This document shows, in pieces, positions 38,088 through 50,600 of a stretch of 64,000 bases of DNA (the first letter of the stretch is position 1; each line of letters starts with the position of its first letter). The notes beneath the pieces are model-generated. The model ran no database searches. It was not told where the DNA came from and saw only the letters and a list, made by a program, of their open reading frames with translations. This DNA comes from Aplectana chamaeleonis (lineage: Eukaryota > Nematoda > Chromadorea > Rhabditida > Cosmocercidae), in contig JAPDOI010000009.1 in the NCBI GenBank assembly GCA_029168955.1, positions 1,178,001 through 1,242,000 of the forward strand, written 5' to 3'. The position numbers were made by a program, and so were the translations under genes.

Positions 38088-41000
38088 CTTCTGAGGTTGA
38101 GATAGAGGGCGAGCAGTATTGGAAAGTATCTTGAGGTCCTTCGCAGTTGACACCCATACCGAAACTTTTCTCACACCATTTCACGAGGTTCCCAAGCAAG
38201 CGCCTGTTGAGTTCCTAAACGATTTTTGGCGAAACAAACTGTGAAATTAAAGAGGATCTGGGTTACCACAGCCTTTTTTGTAGATTGAACCATGAAGTTG
38301 AGGAGAATCGAGGCGAAAACGTCTAATAGGAGTTGAATGGAATTGAAATGAATCTTCTGAGAGACACCACGGATCCTCTAGGAACGTCTTCTAGCCCTTT
38401 TGAACGCGACCGAAATCCTTCTGAGGTTGAGATAGAGGGCGAGCAGTATTGAAAAGTATCTTGAGGTCCTTCGCAGTTGACACCCATACCGAAACTTTTC
38501 TCACACCATTTCACGAGGTTCCCAAGCAAGCGCCTGTTGAGTTCCTAAACGATTTTCGGCGAAACAAACTGTGAAATTAAAGAGGATCTGAGTTACCACA
38601 GCCTTTTTTGTAGATTGAACCATGAAGTTGAGGAGAATCGAGGCGAAAAACGTCTAATAGGAGTTGAATGGAATTGAAATGAATCTTCTGAGAGACACCA
38701 CGGATCCTCTAGGAACGTCTTCTAGCCCTTTTGAACGCGACCGAAATCCTTCTGAGGTTGAGATAGAGGGCGAGCAGTATTGAAAAGTATCTTGAGGTCC
38801 TTCGCAGTTGACACCCATACCGAAACTTTTCTCACACCATTTCACGAGGTTCCCAAGCAAGCGCCTTTTGAGTTCCTAAACGATTTTTGGCGAAACAAAC
38901 TGTGAAATTAAAGAGGATCTGGGTTACCACAGCCTTTTTTGTAGATTGAACCATGAAGTTGAGGAGAATCGAGGCGAAAAACGTCTAATAGGAGTTGAAT
39001 GGAATTGAAATGAATCTTCTGAGAGACACCACGGATCCTCTAGGAACGTCTTCTAGCCCTTTTGAACGCGACCGAAATCCTTCTGAGGTTGAGATAGAGG
39101 GCGAGCAGTATTGAAAAGTATCTTGAGGTCCTTCGCAGTTGACACCCATACCGAAACTTTTCTCACACCATTTCACGAGGTTCCCAAGCAAGCGCCTGTT
39201 GAGTTCCTAAACGATTTTTGGCGAAACAAACTGTGAAATTAAAGAGGATCTGGGTTACCACAGCCTTTTTGTAGATTGAACCATGAAGTTGAGGAGAATC
39301 GAGGCGAAAAACGTCTAATAGGAGTTGAATGGAATTGAAATGAATCTTCTGAGAGACACCACGGATCCTCTAGGAACGTCTTCTAGCCCTTTTGAACGCG
39401 ACCGAAATCCTTCTGAGGTTGAGATAGAGGGCGAGCAGTATTGAAAAGTATCTTGAGGTCCTTCGCAGTTGACACCCATACCGAAACTTTTCTCACACCA
39501 TTTCACGAGGTTCCCAAGCAAGCGCCTTTTGAGTTCCTAAACGATTTTTGGCGAAACAAACTGTGAAATTAAAGAGGATCTGGGTTACCACAGCCTTTTT
39601 GTAGATTGAACCATGAAGTTGAGGAGAATCGAGGCGAAAAACGTCTAATAGGAGTTGAATGGAATTGAAATGAATCTTCTGAGAGACACCACGGATCCTC
39701 TAGGAACGTCTTCTAGCCCTTTGAACGCGACCGAAATCCTTCTGAGGTTGAGATAGAGGGCGAGCAGTATTGGAAAGTATCTTGAGGTCCTTCGCAGTTG
39801 ACACCCATACCGAAACTTTTCTCACACCATTTCACGAGGTTCCCAAGCAAGCGCCTGTTGAGTTCCTAAACGATTTTTGGCGAAACAAACTGTGAAATTA
39901 AAGAGGATCTGGGTTACCACAGCCTTTTTGTAGATTGAACCATGAAGTTGAGGAGAATCGAGGCGAAAAACGTCTAATAGGAGTTGAATGGAATTGAAAT
40001 GAATCTTCTGAGAGACACCACGGATCCTCTAGGAACGTCTTCTAGCCCTTTTGAACGCGACCGAAATCCTTCTGAGGTTGAGATAGAGGGCGAGCAGTAT
40101 TGAAAAGTATCTTGAGGTCCTTCGCAGTTGACACCCATACCGAAACTTTTCTCACACCATTTCACGAGGTTCCCAAGCAAGCGCCTGTTGAGTTCCTAAA
40201 CGATTTTTGGCGAAACAAACTGTGAAATTAAAGAGGATCTGGGTTACCACAGCCTTTTTTGTAGATTGAACCATGAAGTTGAGGAGAATCGAGGCGAAAA
40301 ACGTCTAATAGGAGTTGAATGGAATTGAAATGAATCTTCTGAGAGACACCACGGATCCTCTAGGAACGTCTTCTAGCCCTTTTGAACGCGACCGAAATCC
40401 TTCTGAGGTTGAGATAGAGGGCGAGCAGTATTGAAAAGTATCTTGAGGTCCTTCGCAGTTGACACCCATACCGAAACTTTTCTCACACCATTTCACGAGG
40501 TTCCCAAGCAAGCGCCTGTTGAGTTCCTAAACGATTTTTGGCGAAACAAACTGTGAAATTGAAGAGGATCTGGGTTACCACAGTTGTAGATTGAACCATG
40601 AAGTTGAGGAGAATCGAGGCGAAAAACGTCTAATAGGAGTTGAATGGAATTGAAATGAATCTTCTGAGAGACACCACGGATCCTCTAGGAACGGCTTCTA
40701 GCCCTTTGAACGCGACCGAAATCCTTCTGAGGTTGAGATAGAGGGCGAGCAGTATTGAAAAGTATCTTGAGGTCCTTCGCAGTTGACACCCATACCGAAA
40801 CTTTTCTCACACCATTTCACGAGGTTCCCAAGCAAGCGCCTTTTGAGTTCCTAAACGATTTTTGGCGAAACAAACTGTGAAATTAAAGAGGATCTGGGTT
40901 ACCACAGCCTTTCTTGTAGATTGAACCATGAAGTTGAGGAGAATCGAGGCGAAAAACGTCTAATAGGAGTTGAATGGAATTGAAATGAATCTTCTGAGAG

Positions 41001-43887
41001 ACACCACGGATCCTCTAGGAACGTCTTCTAGCCCTTTTGAACGCGACCGAAATCCTTCTGAGGTTGAGATAGAGGGCGAGCAGTATTGAAAAGTATCTTG
41101 AGGTCCTTCGCAGTTGACACCCATACCGAAACTTTTCTCACACCATTTCACGAGGTTCCCAAGCAAGCGCCTTTTGAGTTCCTAAACGATTTTTGGCGAA
41201 ACAAACTGTGAAATTAAAGAGGATCTGGGTTACCACAGCCTTTTTTGTAGATTGAACCATGAAGTTGAGGAGAATCGAGGCGAAAAACGTCTAATAGGAG
41301 TTGAATGGAATTGAAATGAATCTTCTGAGAGACACCACGAATCCTCTAGGAACGTCTTCTAGCCCTTTGAACGCGACCGAAATCCTTCTGAGGTTGAGAT
41401 AGAGGGCGAGCAGTATTGAAAAGTATCTTGAGGTCCTTCGCAGTTGACACCCATACCGAAACTTTTCTCACACCATTTCACGAGGTTCCCAAGCAAGCGC
41501 CTGTTGAGTTCCTAAACGATTTTTGGCGAAACAAACTGTGAAATTGAAGAGGATCTGGGTTACCACAGCCTTTTTTGTAGATTGAACCATGAAGTTGAGG
41601 AGAATCGAGACGAAAAACGTCTGTTAGCAGTTGAATGGAATTGAAATGAATCTTCTGAGAGACACCACGGATCCTCTAGGAACGTCTTCTAGCCCTTTTG
41701 AACGCGACCGAAATCCTTCTGAGGTTGAGATAGAGGGCGAGCAGTATTGAAAAGTATCTTGAGGTCCTTCGCAGTTGACACCCATACCGAAACTTTTCTC
41801 ACACCATTTCACGAGGTTCCCAAGCAAGCGCCTTTTGAGTTCCTAAACGATTTTTGGCGAAACAAACTGTGAAATTAAAGAGGATCTGTGTTACCACAGC
41901 CTTTCTTGTAGATTGAACCATGAAGATGAGGAGAATCGAGGCGAAATACGTCTAATAGGAGTTGAATGGAATTGAAATGAACCTTCTGAGAGACACCACG
42001 GATCCTCTAGGAACGTCTTCTAGCCCTTTTGAAGGCGACCGAAATCCGTCTGAGGTTGAGATAGAGGGCGAGCAGTATTGAAAAGTATCTTGAGGTCCTT
42101 CGCAGTTGACACCCATACCGAAACTTTTCTCACACCATTTTACGAGGTTCCCAAGCAAGCGCCTGTTGAGTTCCTAAACGATTTTTGGGCGAAACAAACT
42201 GTGAAATTGAAGAGGATCTGGGTTACCACAGTTGTAGATTGAACCATGAAGTTGAGGAGAATCGAGGCGAAAAACGTCTAATAGGAGTTGAATGGAATTG
42301 AAATGAATCTTCTGAGAGACACCACGGATCCTCTAGGAACGTCTTCTAGCCCTTTTGAACGCGACCGAAATCCTTCTGAGGTTGAGATAGAGAGCGAGCA
42401 GTATTGAAAAGTATCTTGAGGTCCTTCGCAGTTGACACCCATACCGAAACTTTTCTCACACCATTTCACGAGGTTCCCAAGCAAGCGCCTTTTGAGTTCC
42501 TAAACGATTTTTGGCGAAACAAACTGTGAAATTAAAGAGGATCTGGGTTACCACAGCCTTTCTTGTAGATTGAACCATGAAGTTGAGGAGAATCGAGGCG
42601 AAAAACGTCTAATAGGAGTTGAATGGAATTGAAATGAATCTTCTGAGAGACACCACGGATCCTCTAGGAACGTCTTCTAGCCCTTTTGAACGCGACCGAA
42701 ATCCTTCTGAGGTTGAGATAGAGGGCGAGCAGTATTGAAAAGTATCTTGAGGTCCTTCGCAGTTGACACCCATACCGAAACTTTTCTCACACCATTTCAC
42801 GAGGTTCCCAAGCAAGCGCCTTTTGAGTTCCTAAACGATTTTTGGCGAAACAAACTGTGAAATTGAAGAGGATCTGGGTTACCACAGCCTTTTTTGTAGA
42901 TTGAACCATGAAGTTGAGGAGAATCGAGGCGAAAAACGTCTAATAGGAGTTGAATGGAATTGAAATGAATCTTCTGAGAGACACCACGGATCCTCTAGGA
43001 ACGTCTTCTAGCCCTTTTGAACGCGACCGAAATCCTTCTGAGGTTGAGATAGAGGGCGAGCAGTATTGGAAAGTATCTTGAGGTCCTTCGCAGTTGACAC
43101 CCATACCGAAACTTTTCTCACACCATTTCACGAGGTTCCCAAGCAAGCGCCTGTTGAGTTCCTAAACGATTTTCGGCGAAACAAACTGTGAAATTAAAGA
43201 GGATCTGAGTTACCACAGCCTTTTTTGTAGATTGAACCATGAAGTTGAGGAGAATCGAGGCGAAAAACGTCTAATAGGAGTTGAATGGAATTGAAATGAA
43301 TCTTCTGAGAGACACCACGGATCCTCTAGGAACGTCTTCTAGCCCTTTTGAACGCGACCGAAATCCTTCTGAGGTTGAGATAGAGGGCGAGCAGTATTGG
43401 AAAGTATCTTGAGGTCCTTCGCAGTTGACACCCATACCGAAACTTTTCTCACACCATTTCACGAGGTTCCCAAGCAAGCGCCTGTTGAGTTCCTAAACGA
43501 TTTTTGGCGAAACAAACTGTGAAATTAAAGAGGATCTGAGTTACCACAGCCTTTTTTGTAGATTGAACCATGAAGTTGAGGAGAATCGAGGCGAAAAACG
43601 TCTAATAGGAGTTGAATGGAATTGAAATGAATCTTCTGAGAGACACCACGGATCCTCTAGGAACGTCTTCTAGCCCTTTTGAACGCGACCGAAATCCTTC
43701 TGAGGTTGAGATAGAGGGCGAGCAGTATTGGAAAGTATCTTGAGGTCCTTCGCAGTTGACACCCATACCGAAACTTTTCTCACACCATTTCACGAGGTTC
43801 CCAAGCAAGCGCCTGTTGAGTTCCTAAACGATTTTTGGCGAAACAAACTGTGAAATTAAAGAGGATCTGGGTTACCACAGCCTTTTT

Positions 43888-44091
43888 TGTAGATTGAACC
43901 ATGAAGTTGAGGAGAATCGAGACGAAAAACGTCTGTTAGGAGTTGAATGGAATTGAACTGAATCTTCTGAGAGACACCACGGATCCTCTAGGAACGTCTT
44001 CTAGCCCTTTTGAACGCGACCGAAATCCTTCTGAGGTTGAGATAGAGGGCGAGCAGTGTTGAAAAGTATCTTGAGGTCCTTCGCAGTTGAC
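43888..44091 (+). repeat. Truncated last B monomer of block 1
   Basis: The final 204 bp of B stop after CGCAGTTGAC, about two thirds of the way through a monomer. This copy is of the GACGAAAAACGTCTGTTAGG subtype with GAACTGAATC and GCAGTGTTG. That combination is also seen in the internal monomer at about 22.8 kb and in the truncated last monomer of block 2 (56166-56369). The two truncated copies differ at one visible position (GTAGATTG versus GTAGGTTG). Confidence 0.88.
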
Positions 44092-44092
44092 T

Positions 44093-44121
44093 CATTTCAA
44101 TCTAGCATGTCTACTGGAGAT
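44093..44121 (+). repeat. A-derived flank right of B block 1
   Basis: A 29-bp A segment from CATTTCAATC to TACTGGAGAT, corresponding to the 27 bp at the left flank (13808-13834). It has an extra T and reads TCTAG instead of TGTAG. The same altered form occurs at 56371-56399, so these are marks of one ancestral junction. Confidence 0.82.
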
Positions 44122-45905
44122 GGCACGAGTGCGTCGGTGGGCTCGCATGACCTGTGATGAAGGTTAACGAAACTTTAACAGACATTTTCAAAATTTAAAC
44201 GACTCCCTCTACCAATCCTTGACAGATGGCGCAGAGCAGGCCTCACTGGCAGACATCCTACGGCTCACGATTTCGATTGTCTTCAATATAAAGAGTTTTC
44301 GGGAACACCTCCCTCCCGCCCACAGAATGAAAGAAAAGTTTTCGCTCGCCAGGCATTCAATGTAGCATGTCTACTGGAGATGGCACGAGTGCGTCGGTGG
44401 GATCGCATGACCTGTGATGAAGGTTAACGAAACTTTAACAGACATTTTCAAAATTTAAACGACTCCTCTACCAATCCTTGACAGATGGCGCAGAGCAGGC
44501 CTCACTGGCAGACATCCTACGGCTCACGATTTCGATTGTCTTCAATATAAAGAGTTTTCGGGAACACCTCCTCCCGCCCACAGAATGAAAGAAAAGTTTT
44601 CGCTCGCCAGGCATTCAATGTAGCATGTCTACTGGAGATGGCACGAGTGCGTCGGTCGGATCGCATGACCTGTGATGAAGGGTAACGAAACTTTAACAGA
44701 CATTTTCAAAATTTAAACGACTCTCTACCAATCCTTGACAGATGGCGCAGAGCAGGCCTCACTGGCAGACATCCTACGGCTCACGATTTCGATTGTCTTC
44801 AATATAAAGAGTTTTCGGGAACACCTCCTCCCGCCCACAGAATGAAAGAAAAGTTTTCGCTCGCCAGGCATTCAATGTAGCATGTCTACTGGAGATGGCA
44901 CGAGTGCGTCGGTGGGATCGCATGACCTGTGATGAAGGTTAACGAAACTTTAACAGACATTTTCAAAATTTAAACGACTCCCTCTACCAATCCTTGACAG
45001 ATGGGGCAGAGCAGGTCTCACTGGCAGACATCCTACGGCTCACGATTTCGTTTGTCTTCAATATAAAGAGTTTTCGGGAACACCTCCTCCCGCCCACAGA
45101 ATGAAAAGAAAGTTTTCGCTCGCCAGGCATTCAATGTAGCATGTCTACTGGAGATGGCACGAGTGCGTCGGTGGATCGCATGACCTGTGATGAAGGTTAA
45201 CGAAACTTTAACAGACATTTTCAAAATTTAAACGACTCCCTCTACCAATCCTTGACAGATGGCGCAGAGGAGACCTCACTGGCAGACATCCTACGGCTCA
45301 CGATTTCGATTGTCTTCAATATAAAGAGTTTTCGGGAACACCTCCTCCCGCCCACAGAATGAAAGAAAAGTTTTCGCTCGCCAGGCATTCAATGTAGCAT
45401 GTCTACTGGAGATGGCACGAGTGCGTCGGTGGGATCGCATGACCTGTGATGAAGGTTAACGAAACTTTAACAGACATTTTCAAAATTTAAACGACTCCCT
45501 CTACCAATCCTTGACAGATGGCGCAGAGCAGGCCTCACTGGCAGACATCCTACGGCTCACGATTTCGATTGTCTTCAATATGAAGAGTTTTCGGGAACAC
45601 CTCCCTCCCGCCCACAGAATGAAAGAAAAGTTTTCGCTCGCCAGGCATTCAATGTAGCATGTCTACTGGAGATGGCACGAGTGCGTCGGTGGGATCGCAT
45701 GACCTGTGATGAAGGTTAACGAAACTTTAACAGACATTTTCAAAATTTAAACGACTCCCTCTACCAATCCTTGACAGATGGCGCAGAGCAGGCCTCACTG
45801 GCAGACATCCTACGGCTCACGATTTCGATTGTCTTCAATATAAAGAGTTTTCGGGAACACCTCCCTCCCGCCCACAGAATGAAAGAAAAGTTTTCGCTCG
45901 CCAGG

Positions 45906-45932
45906 CATTCATGTAGCATGTCTACTGGAGAT
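45906..45932 (+). repeat. A-derived flank left of B block 2
   Basis: Identical to 13808-13834, including the missing A in CATTCATG. It is followed by the same TTTTGTATATTG entry into B. Confidence 0.85.
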
Positions 45933-47389
45933 TTTTGTATATTGAACCATGAAGTTGAGGAGAATCGAGGCGAAAAACGTCTAATAGGAGTTGAATGGAA
46001 TTGAAATGAATCTTCTAAGAGACACCACGGATCCTCTAGGAACGTCTTCTAGCCCTTTTGAACGCGACTGAAATCCTTCTGAGGTTGAGATAGAGGGCGA
46101 GCAGTATTGGAAAGTATCTTGAGGTCCTTCGCAGTTGACACCCATACCGAAACTTTTCTCACACCATTTCACGAGGTTCCCAAGCAAGCGCCTGTTGAGT
46201 TCCTAAACGATTTTTGGCGAAACAAACTGTGAAATTGAAGAGGATCTGGGTTACCACAGCCTTTTTTGTAGATTGAACCATGAAGTTGAGGAGAATCGAG
46301 GCGAAAAACGTCTAATAGGAGTTGAATGGAATTGAAATGAATCTTCTGAGAGACACCACGGATCCTCTAGGAACGTCTTCTAGCCCTTTTGAACGCGACC
46401 GAAATCCTTCTGAGGTTGAGATAGAGGGCGAGCAGTATTGGAAAAGTATCTTGAGGTCCTTCGCAGTTGACACCCATACCGAAACTTTTCTCACACCATT
46501 TCACGAGGTTCCCAAGCAAGCGCCTGTTGAGTTCCTAAACGATTTTCGGCGAAACAAACTGTGAAATTAAAGAGGATCTGAGTTACCACAGCCTTTTTTG
46601 TAGATTGAACCATGAAGTTGAGGAGAATCGAGACGAAAAACGTCTGTTAGCAGTTGAATGGAATTGAAATGAATCTTCTGAGAGACACCACGGATCCTCT
46701 AGGAACGTCTTCTAGCCCTTTTGAACGCGACCGAAATCCTTCTGAGGTTGAGATAGAGGGCGAGCAGTATTGAAAAGTATCTTGAGGTCCTTCGCAGTTG
46801 ACACCCATACCGAAACTTTTCTCACACCATTTCACGAGGTTCCCAAGCAAGCGCCTGTTGAGTTCCTAAACGATTTTTGGCGAAACAAACTGTGAAATTA
46901 AAGAGGATCTGGGTTACCACAGCCTTTCTTGTAGATTGAACCATGAAGTTGAGGAGAATCGAGGCGAAAAACGTCTAATAGGAGTTGAATGGAATTGAAA
47001 TGAATCTTCTGAGAGACACCACGGATCCTCTAGGAACGTCTTCTAGCCCTTTTGAACGCGACCGAAATCCTTCTGAGGTTGAGATAGAGGGCGAGCAGTA
47101 TTGAAAAGTATCTTGAGGTCCTTCGCAGTTGACACCCATACCGAAACTTTTCTCACACCATTTCACGAGGTTCCCAAGCAAGCGCCTTTTGAGTTCCTAA
47201 ACGATTTTTGGCGAAACAAACTGTGAAATTAAAGAGGATCTGGGTTACCACAGCCTTTCTTGTAGATTGAACCATGAAGTTGAGGAGAATCGAGGCGAAA
47301 AACGTCTAATAGGAGTTGAATGGAATTGAAATGAATCTTCTGAGAGACACCACGGATCCTCTAGGAACGTCTTCTAGCCCTTTTGAACG

Positions 47390-47400
47390 CGGCCGATATC
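47390..47400 (+). repeat. Rare B variant with EagI and EcoRV sites, third copy
   Basis: GGCCGATATCC as at 21.2 kb, with the same downstream TTTTCGG plus CTGGGTTACC combination. The match places closely related monomers in both B blocks. Confidence 0.83.
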
Positions 47401-47639
47401 CTTCTGAGGTTGAGATAGAGGGCGAGCAGTATTGGAAAGTATCTTGAGGTCCTTCGCAGTTGACACCCATACCGAAACTTTTCTCACACCATTTCACGAG
47501 GTTCCCAAGCAAGCGCCTGTTGAGTTCCTAAACGATTTTCGGCGAAACAAACTGTGAAATTAAAGAGGATCTGGGTTACCACAGCCTTTTTTGTAGATTG
47601 AACCATGAAGTTGAGGAGAATCGAGGCGAAAAACGTCTA

Positions 47640-50600
47640 ATAGGAGTTGAATGGAATTGAAATGAATCTTCTGAGAGACACCACGGATCCTCTAGGAACG
47701 TCTTCTAGCCCTTTTGAACGCGACCGAAATCCTTCTGAGGTTGAGATAGAGGGCGAGCAGTATTGGAAAAAGTATCTTGAGGTCCTTCGCAGTTGACACC
47801 CATACCGAAACTTTTCTCACACCATTTCACGAGGTTCCCAAGCAAGCGCCTGTTGAGTTCCTAAACGATTTTTGGCGAAACAAACTGTGAAATTAAAGAG
47901 GATCTGAGTTACCACAGCCTTTTTGTAGATTGAACCATGAAGTTGAGGAGAATCGAGGCGAAAAACGTCTAATAGGAGTTGAATGGAATTGAAATGAATC
48001 TTCTGAGAGACACCACGGATCCTCTAGGAACGTCTTCTAGCCCTTTGAACGCGACCGAAATCCTTCTGAGGTTGAGATAGAGGGCGAGCAGTATTGGAAA
48101 GTATCTTGAGGTCCTTCGCAGTTGACACCCATACCGAAACTTTTTCTCACACCATTTCACGAGGTTCCCAAGCAAGCGCCTGTTGAGTTCCTAAACGATT
48201 TTTGGCGAAACAAACTGTGAAATTAAAGAGGATCTGGGTTACCACAGCCTTTTTGTAGATTGAACCATGAAGTTGAGGAGAATCGAGGCGAAAAACGTCT
48301 AATAGGAGTTGAATGGAATTGAAATGAATCTTCTGAGAGACACCACGGATCCTCTAGGAACGTCTTCTAGCCCTTTGAACGCGACCGAAATCCGTCTGAG
48401 GTTGAGATAGAGGGCGAGCAGTATTGAAAAGTATCTTGAGGTCCTTCGCAGTTGACACCCATACCGAAACTTTTCTCACACCATTTTACGAGGTTCCCAA
48501 GCAAGCGCCTGTTAAGTTCCTAAACGATTTTTGGCGAAACAAACTGAGAAATTAAAGAGGATCTGAGTTACCACAGCCTTTTTTGTAGATTGAACCATGA
48601 AGTTGGGGAGAACAGAGGCGAAAAACGGCTAGTAGGAGGTGTAGGGAATTGAAATGAATCTTCTGAGAGACACCACGGATCCTCTAGGAACGTCTTCTAG
48701 CCCTTTGAACGCGACCGAAATCCTTCTGAGGTTGAGATAGAGGCGAGCAGTATTGGAAAAGTATCTTGAGGTCCTTCGCAGTTGACACCCATACCGAAAC
48801 TTTTCTCACATCATTTCACGAGATTCCCAAGCAAGCGCCTGTTGAGTTCCTAAACGATTTTTGGCGAAACAAACTGTGAAATTAAAGAGGATCTGGGTTA
48901 CCACAGCCTTTTTTGTAGATTGAACCATGAAGTTGAGGAGAATCGAGGCGAAAAACGTCTAATAGGAGTTGAATGGAATTGAAATGAATCTTCTGAGAGA
49001 CACCACGGATCCTCTAGGAACGTCTTCTAGCCCTTTTGAACGCGACCGAAATCCTTCTGAGGTTGAGATAGAGGGCGAGCAGTATTGAAAAGTATCTTGA
49101 GGTCCTTCGCAGTTGACACCCATACCGAAACTTTTCTCACACCATTTCACGAGGTTCCCAAGCAAGCGCCTGTTGAGTTCCTAAACGATTTTTGGCGAAA
49201 CAAACTGTGAAATTGAAGAGGATCTGGGTTACCACAGCCTTTTTGTAGATTGAACCATGAAGTTGAGGAGAATCGAGGCGAAAAACGTCTAATAGAGTTG
49301 AATGGAATTGAAATGAATCTTCTGAGAGACACTACGGATCCTCTAGGAACGTCTTCTAGCCGCTTTTGAACGCGACCGAAATCCTTCTGAGGTTGAGATA
49401 GAGGGCGAGCAGTATTGAAAAGTATCTTGAGGTCCTTCGCAGTTGACACCCATACCGAAACTTTTCTCACACCATTTCACGAGGTTCCCAAGCAAGCGCC
49501 TGTTGAGTTCCTAAACGATTTTTGGCGAAACAAACTGTGAAATTAAAGAGGATCTGGGTTACCACAGCCTTTTGTAGATTGAACCATGAAGTTGAGGAGA
49601 ATCGAGGCGAAAAACGTCTAATAGGCAGTTGAATGGAATTGAAATGAATCTTCTGAGAGACACCACGGATCCTCTAGGAACGTCTTCTAGCCCTTTTGAA
49701 CGCGACCGAAATCCTTCTGAGGTTGAGATAGAGGGCGAGCAGTATTGAAAGTATCTTGAGGTCCTTCGCAGTTGACACCCATACCGAAACTTCTTCTCAC
49801 ACCATTTCACGAGGTTCCCAAGCAAGCGCCTGTTGAGTTCCTAAACGATTTTCGGCGAAACAAACTGTGAAATTAAAGAGGATCTGGGTTACCACAGCCT
49901 TTTTTGTAGATTGAACCATGAAGTTGAGGAGAATCCGAGGCGAAAAAACGTCTGTTAGCAGTTGAATGGAATTGAAATGAATCTTCTGAGAGACACTACG
50001 GATCCTCTAGGAACGTCTTCTAGCCCTTTTGAACGCGACCGAAATCCTTCCGAGGTTGAGATAGAGGGCGAGCAGTATTGAAAAGTATCTTGAGGTCCTT
50101 CGCAGTTGACACCCATACCGAAACTTTTCTCACACCATTTCACGAGGTTCCCAAGCAAGCGCCTGTTGAATTCCTAAACGATTTTTGGCGAAACAAACTG
50201 TGAAATTGAAGAGGATCTGGGTTACCACAGCCTTTTTGTAGATTGAACCATGAAGTTGAGGAGAATCGAGGCGAAAAACGTCTAATAGGAGTTGAATGGA
50301 ATTGAAATGAATCTTCTGAGAGACACCACGGATCCTCTAGGAACGTCTTCTAGCCTCTTTGAACGCGACCGAAATCCTTCTGAGGTTGAGATAGAGGGCG
50401 AGCAGTATTGGAAAGTATCTTGAGGTCCTTCGCAGTTGACACCCATACCGAAACTTTTCTCACACCATTTCACGAGGTTCCAAGCAAGCGCCTGTTGAGT
50501 TCCTAAACGATTTTTGGCGAAACAAACTGTGAAATTGAAGAGGATCTGGGTTACCACAGCCTTTTTTGTAGATTGAACCATGAAGTTGAGGAGAATCGAG

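Larger units (their letters stand above)
13835..44091 (+). repeat. Satellite family B array, block 1 (91 full monomers plus 204 bp)
   Basis: Head-to-tail array with a period of 325-331 bp, about 30.3 kb, starting abruptly inside an A monomer. Each monomer carries a BamHI site (GGATCC), which A lacks, while A's HpaI site is absent from B. Landmarks in order: T-run TTTTT(T)GTAGATTGAACC, GAGG(C/A)GAAAAACGTCT, GAATTGAAATGAATCTTCTG, CGGATCCTCTAGGAACG, GCGACCGAAATCC, GAGGTTGAGATAGAGGG, TATTG(G/A)AAAGTATC, TTGACACCCATACCG, CAAGCAAGCGCC, AAACGATTTT(T/C)GGCG and GGTTACCACAGCC. Recurrent length variants are a T-run of 5 or 6, GCCCTTT versus GCCCTTTT, and a 6-bp deletion giving CACAGTTGTAG. The minus strand holds a 68-codon frame in 79 of the 91 full copies. 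It starts at TTG, ten of the twelve broken copies carry the T-run indel, and I do not consider it a gene. I do not recognise the family. Confidence 0.97.
44092..45932 (+). repeat. Satellite A array, middle block (about 7 monomers)
   Basis: A short A array, about 1.84 kb, lies between the two B blocks in the same orientation as the outer A arrays. It begins with CATTTCAATCTAGCATG exactly as the right A block does (56371). It ends with CATTCATGTAGCATG and GGAGAT exactly as the left A block does (13834). Its monomers are of the CCAGGC, TGTAGCAT subtype that also dominates next to B elsewhere. Several carry private changes: GGTCGGATCG and GAAGGGTAACG near 44655-44683, CGACTCTCTACC near 44718, and GGGGCAGAGCAGGTCTC and CGTTTGTC near 45003-45052. 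No gene is visible. The simplest reading is the product of an exchange between left and right A arms. Confidence 0.95.

Noticed and set aside
13808..44121. B as a classical transposon with target-site duplication
   Set aside because: B has no terminal inverted repeats, no long terminal repeats and no transposase or reverse transcriptase. It ends mid-monomer, and the flank duplication is 27-29 bp with small differences.
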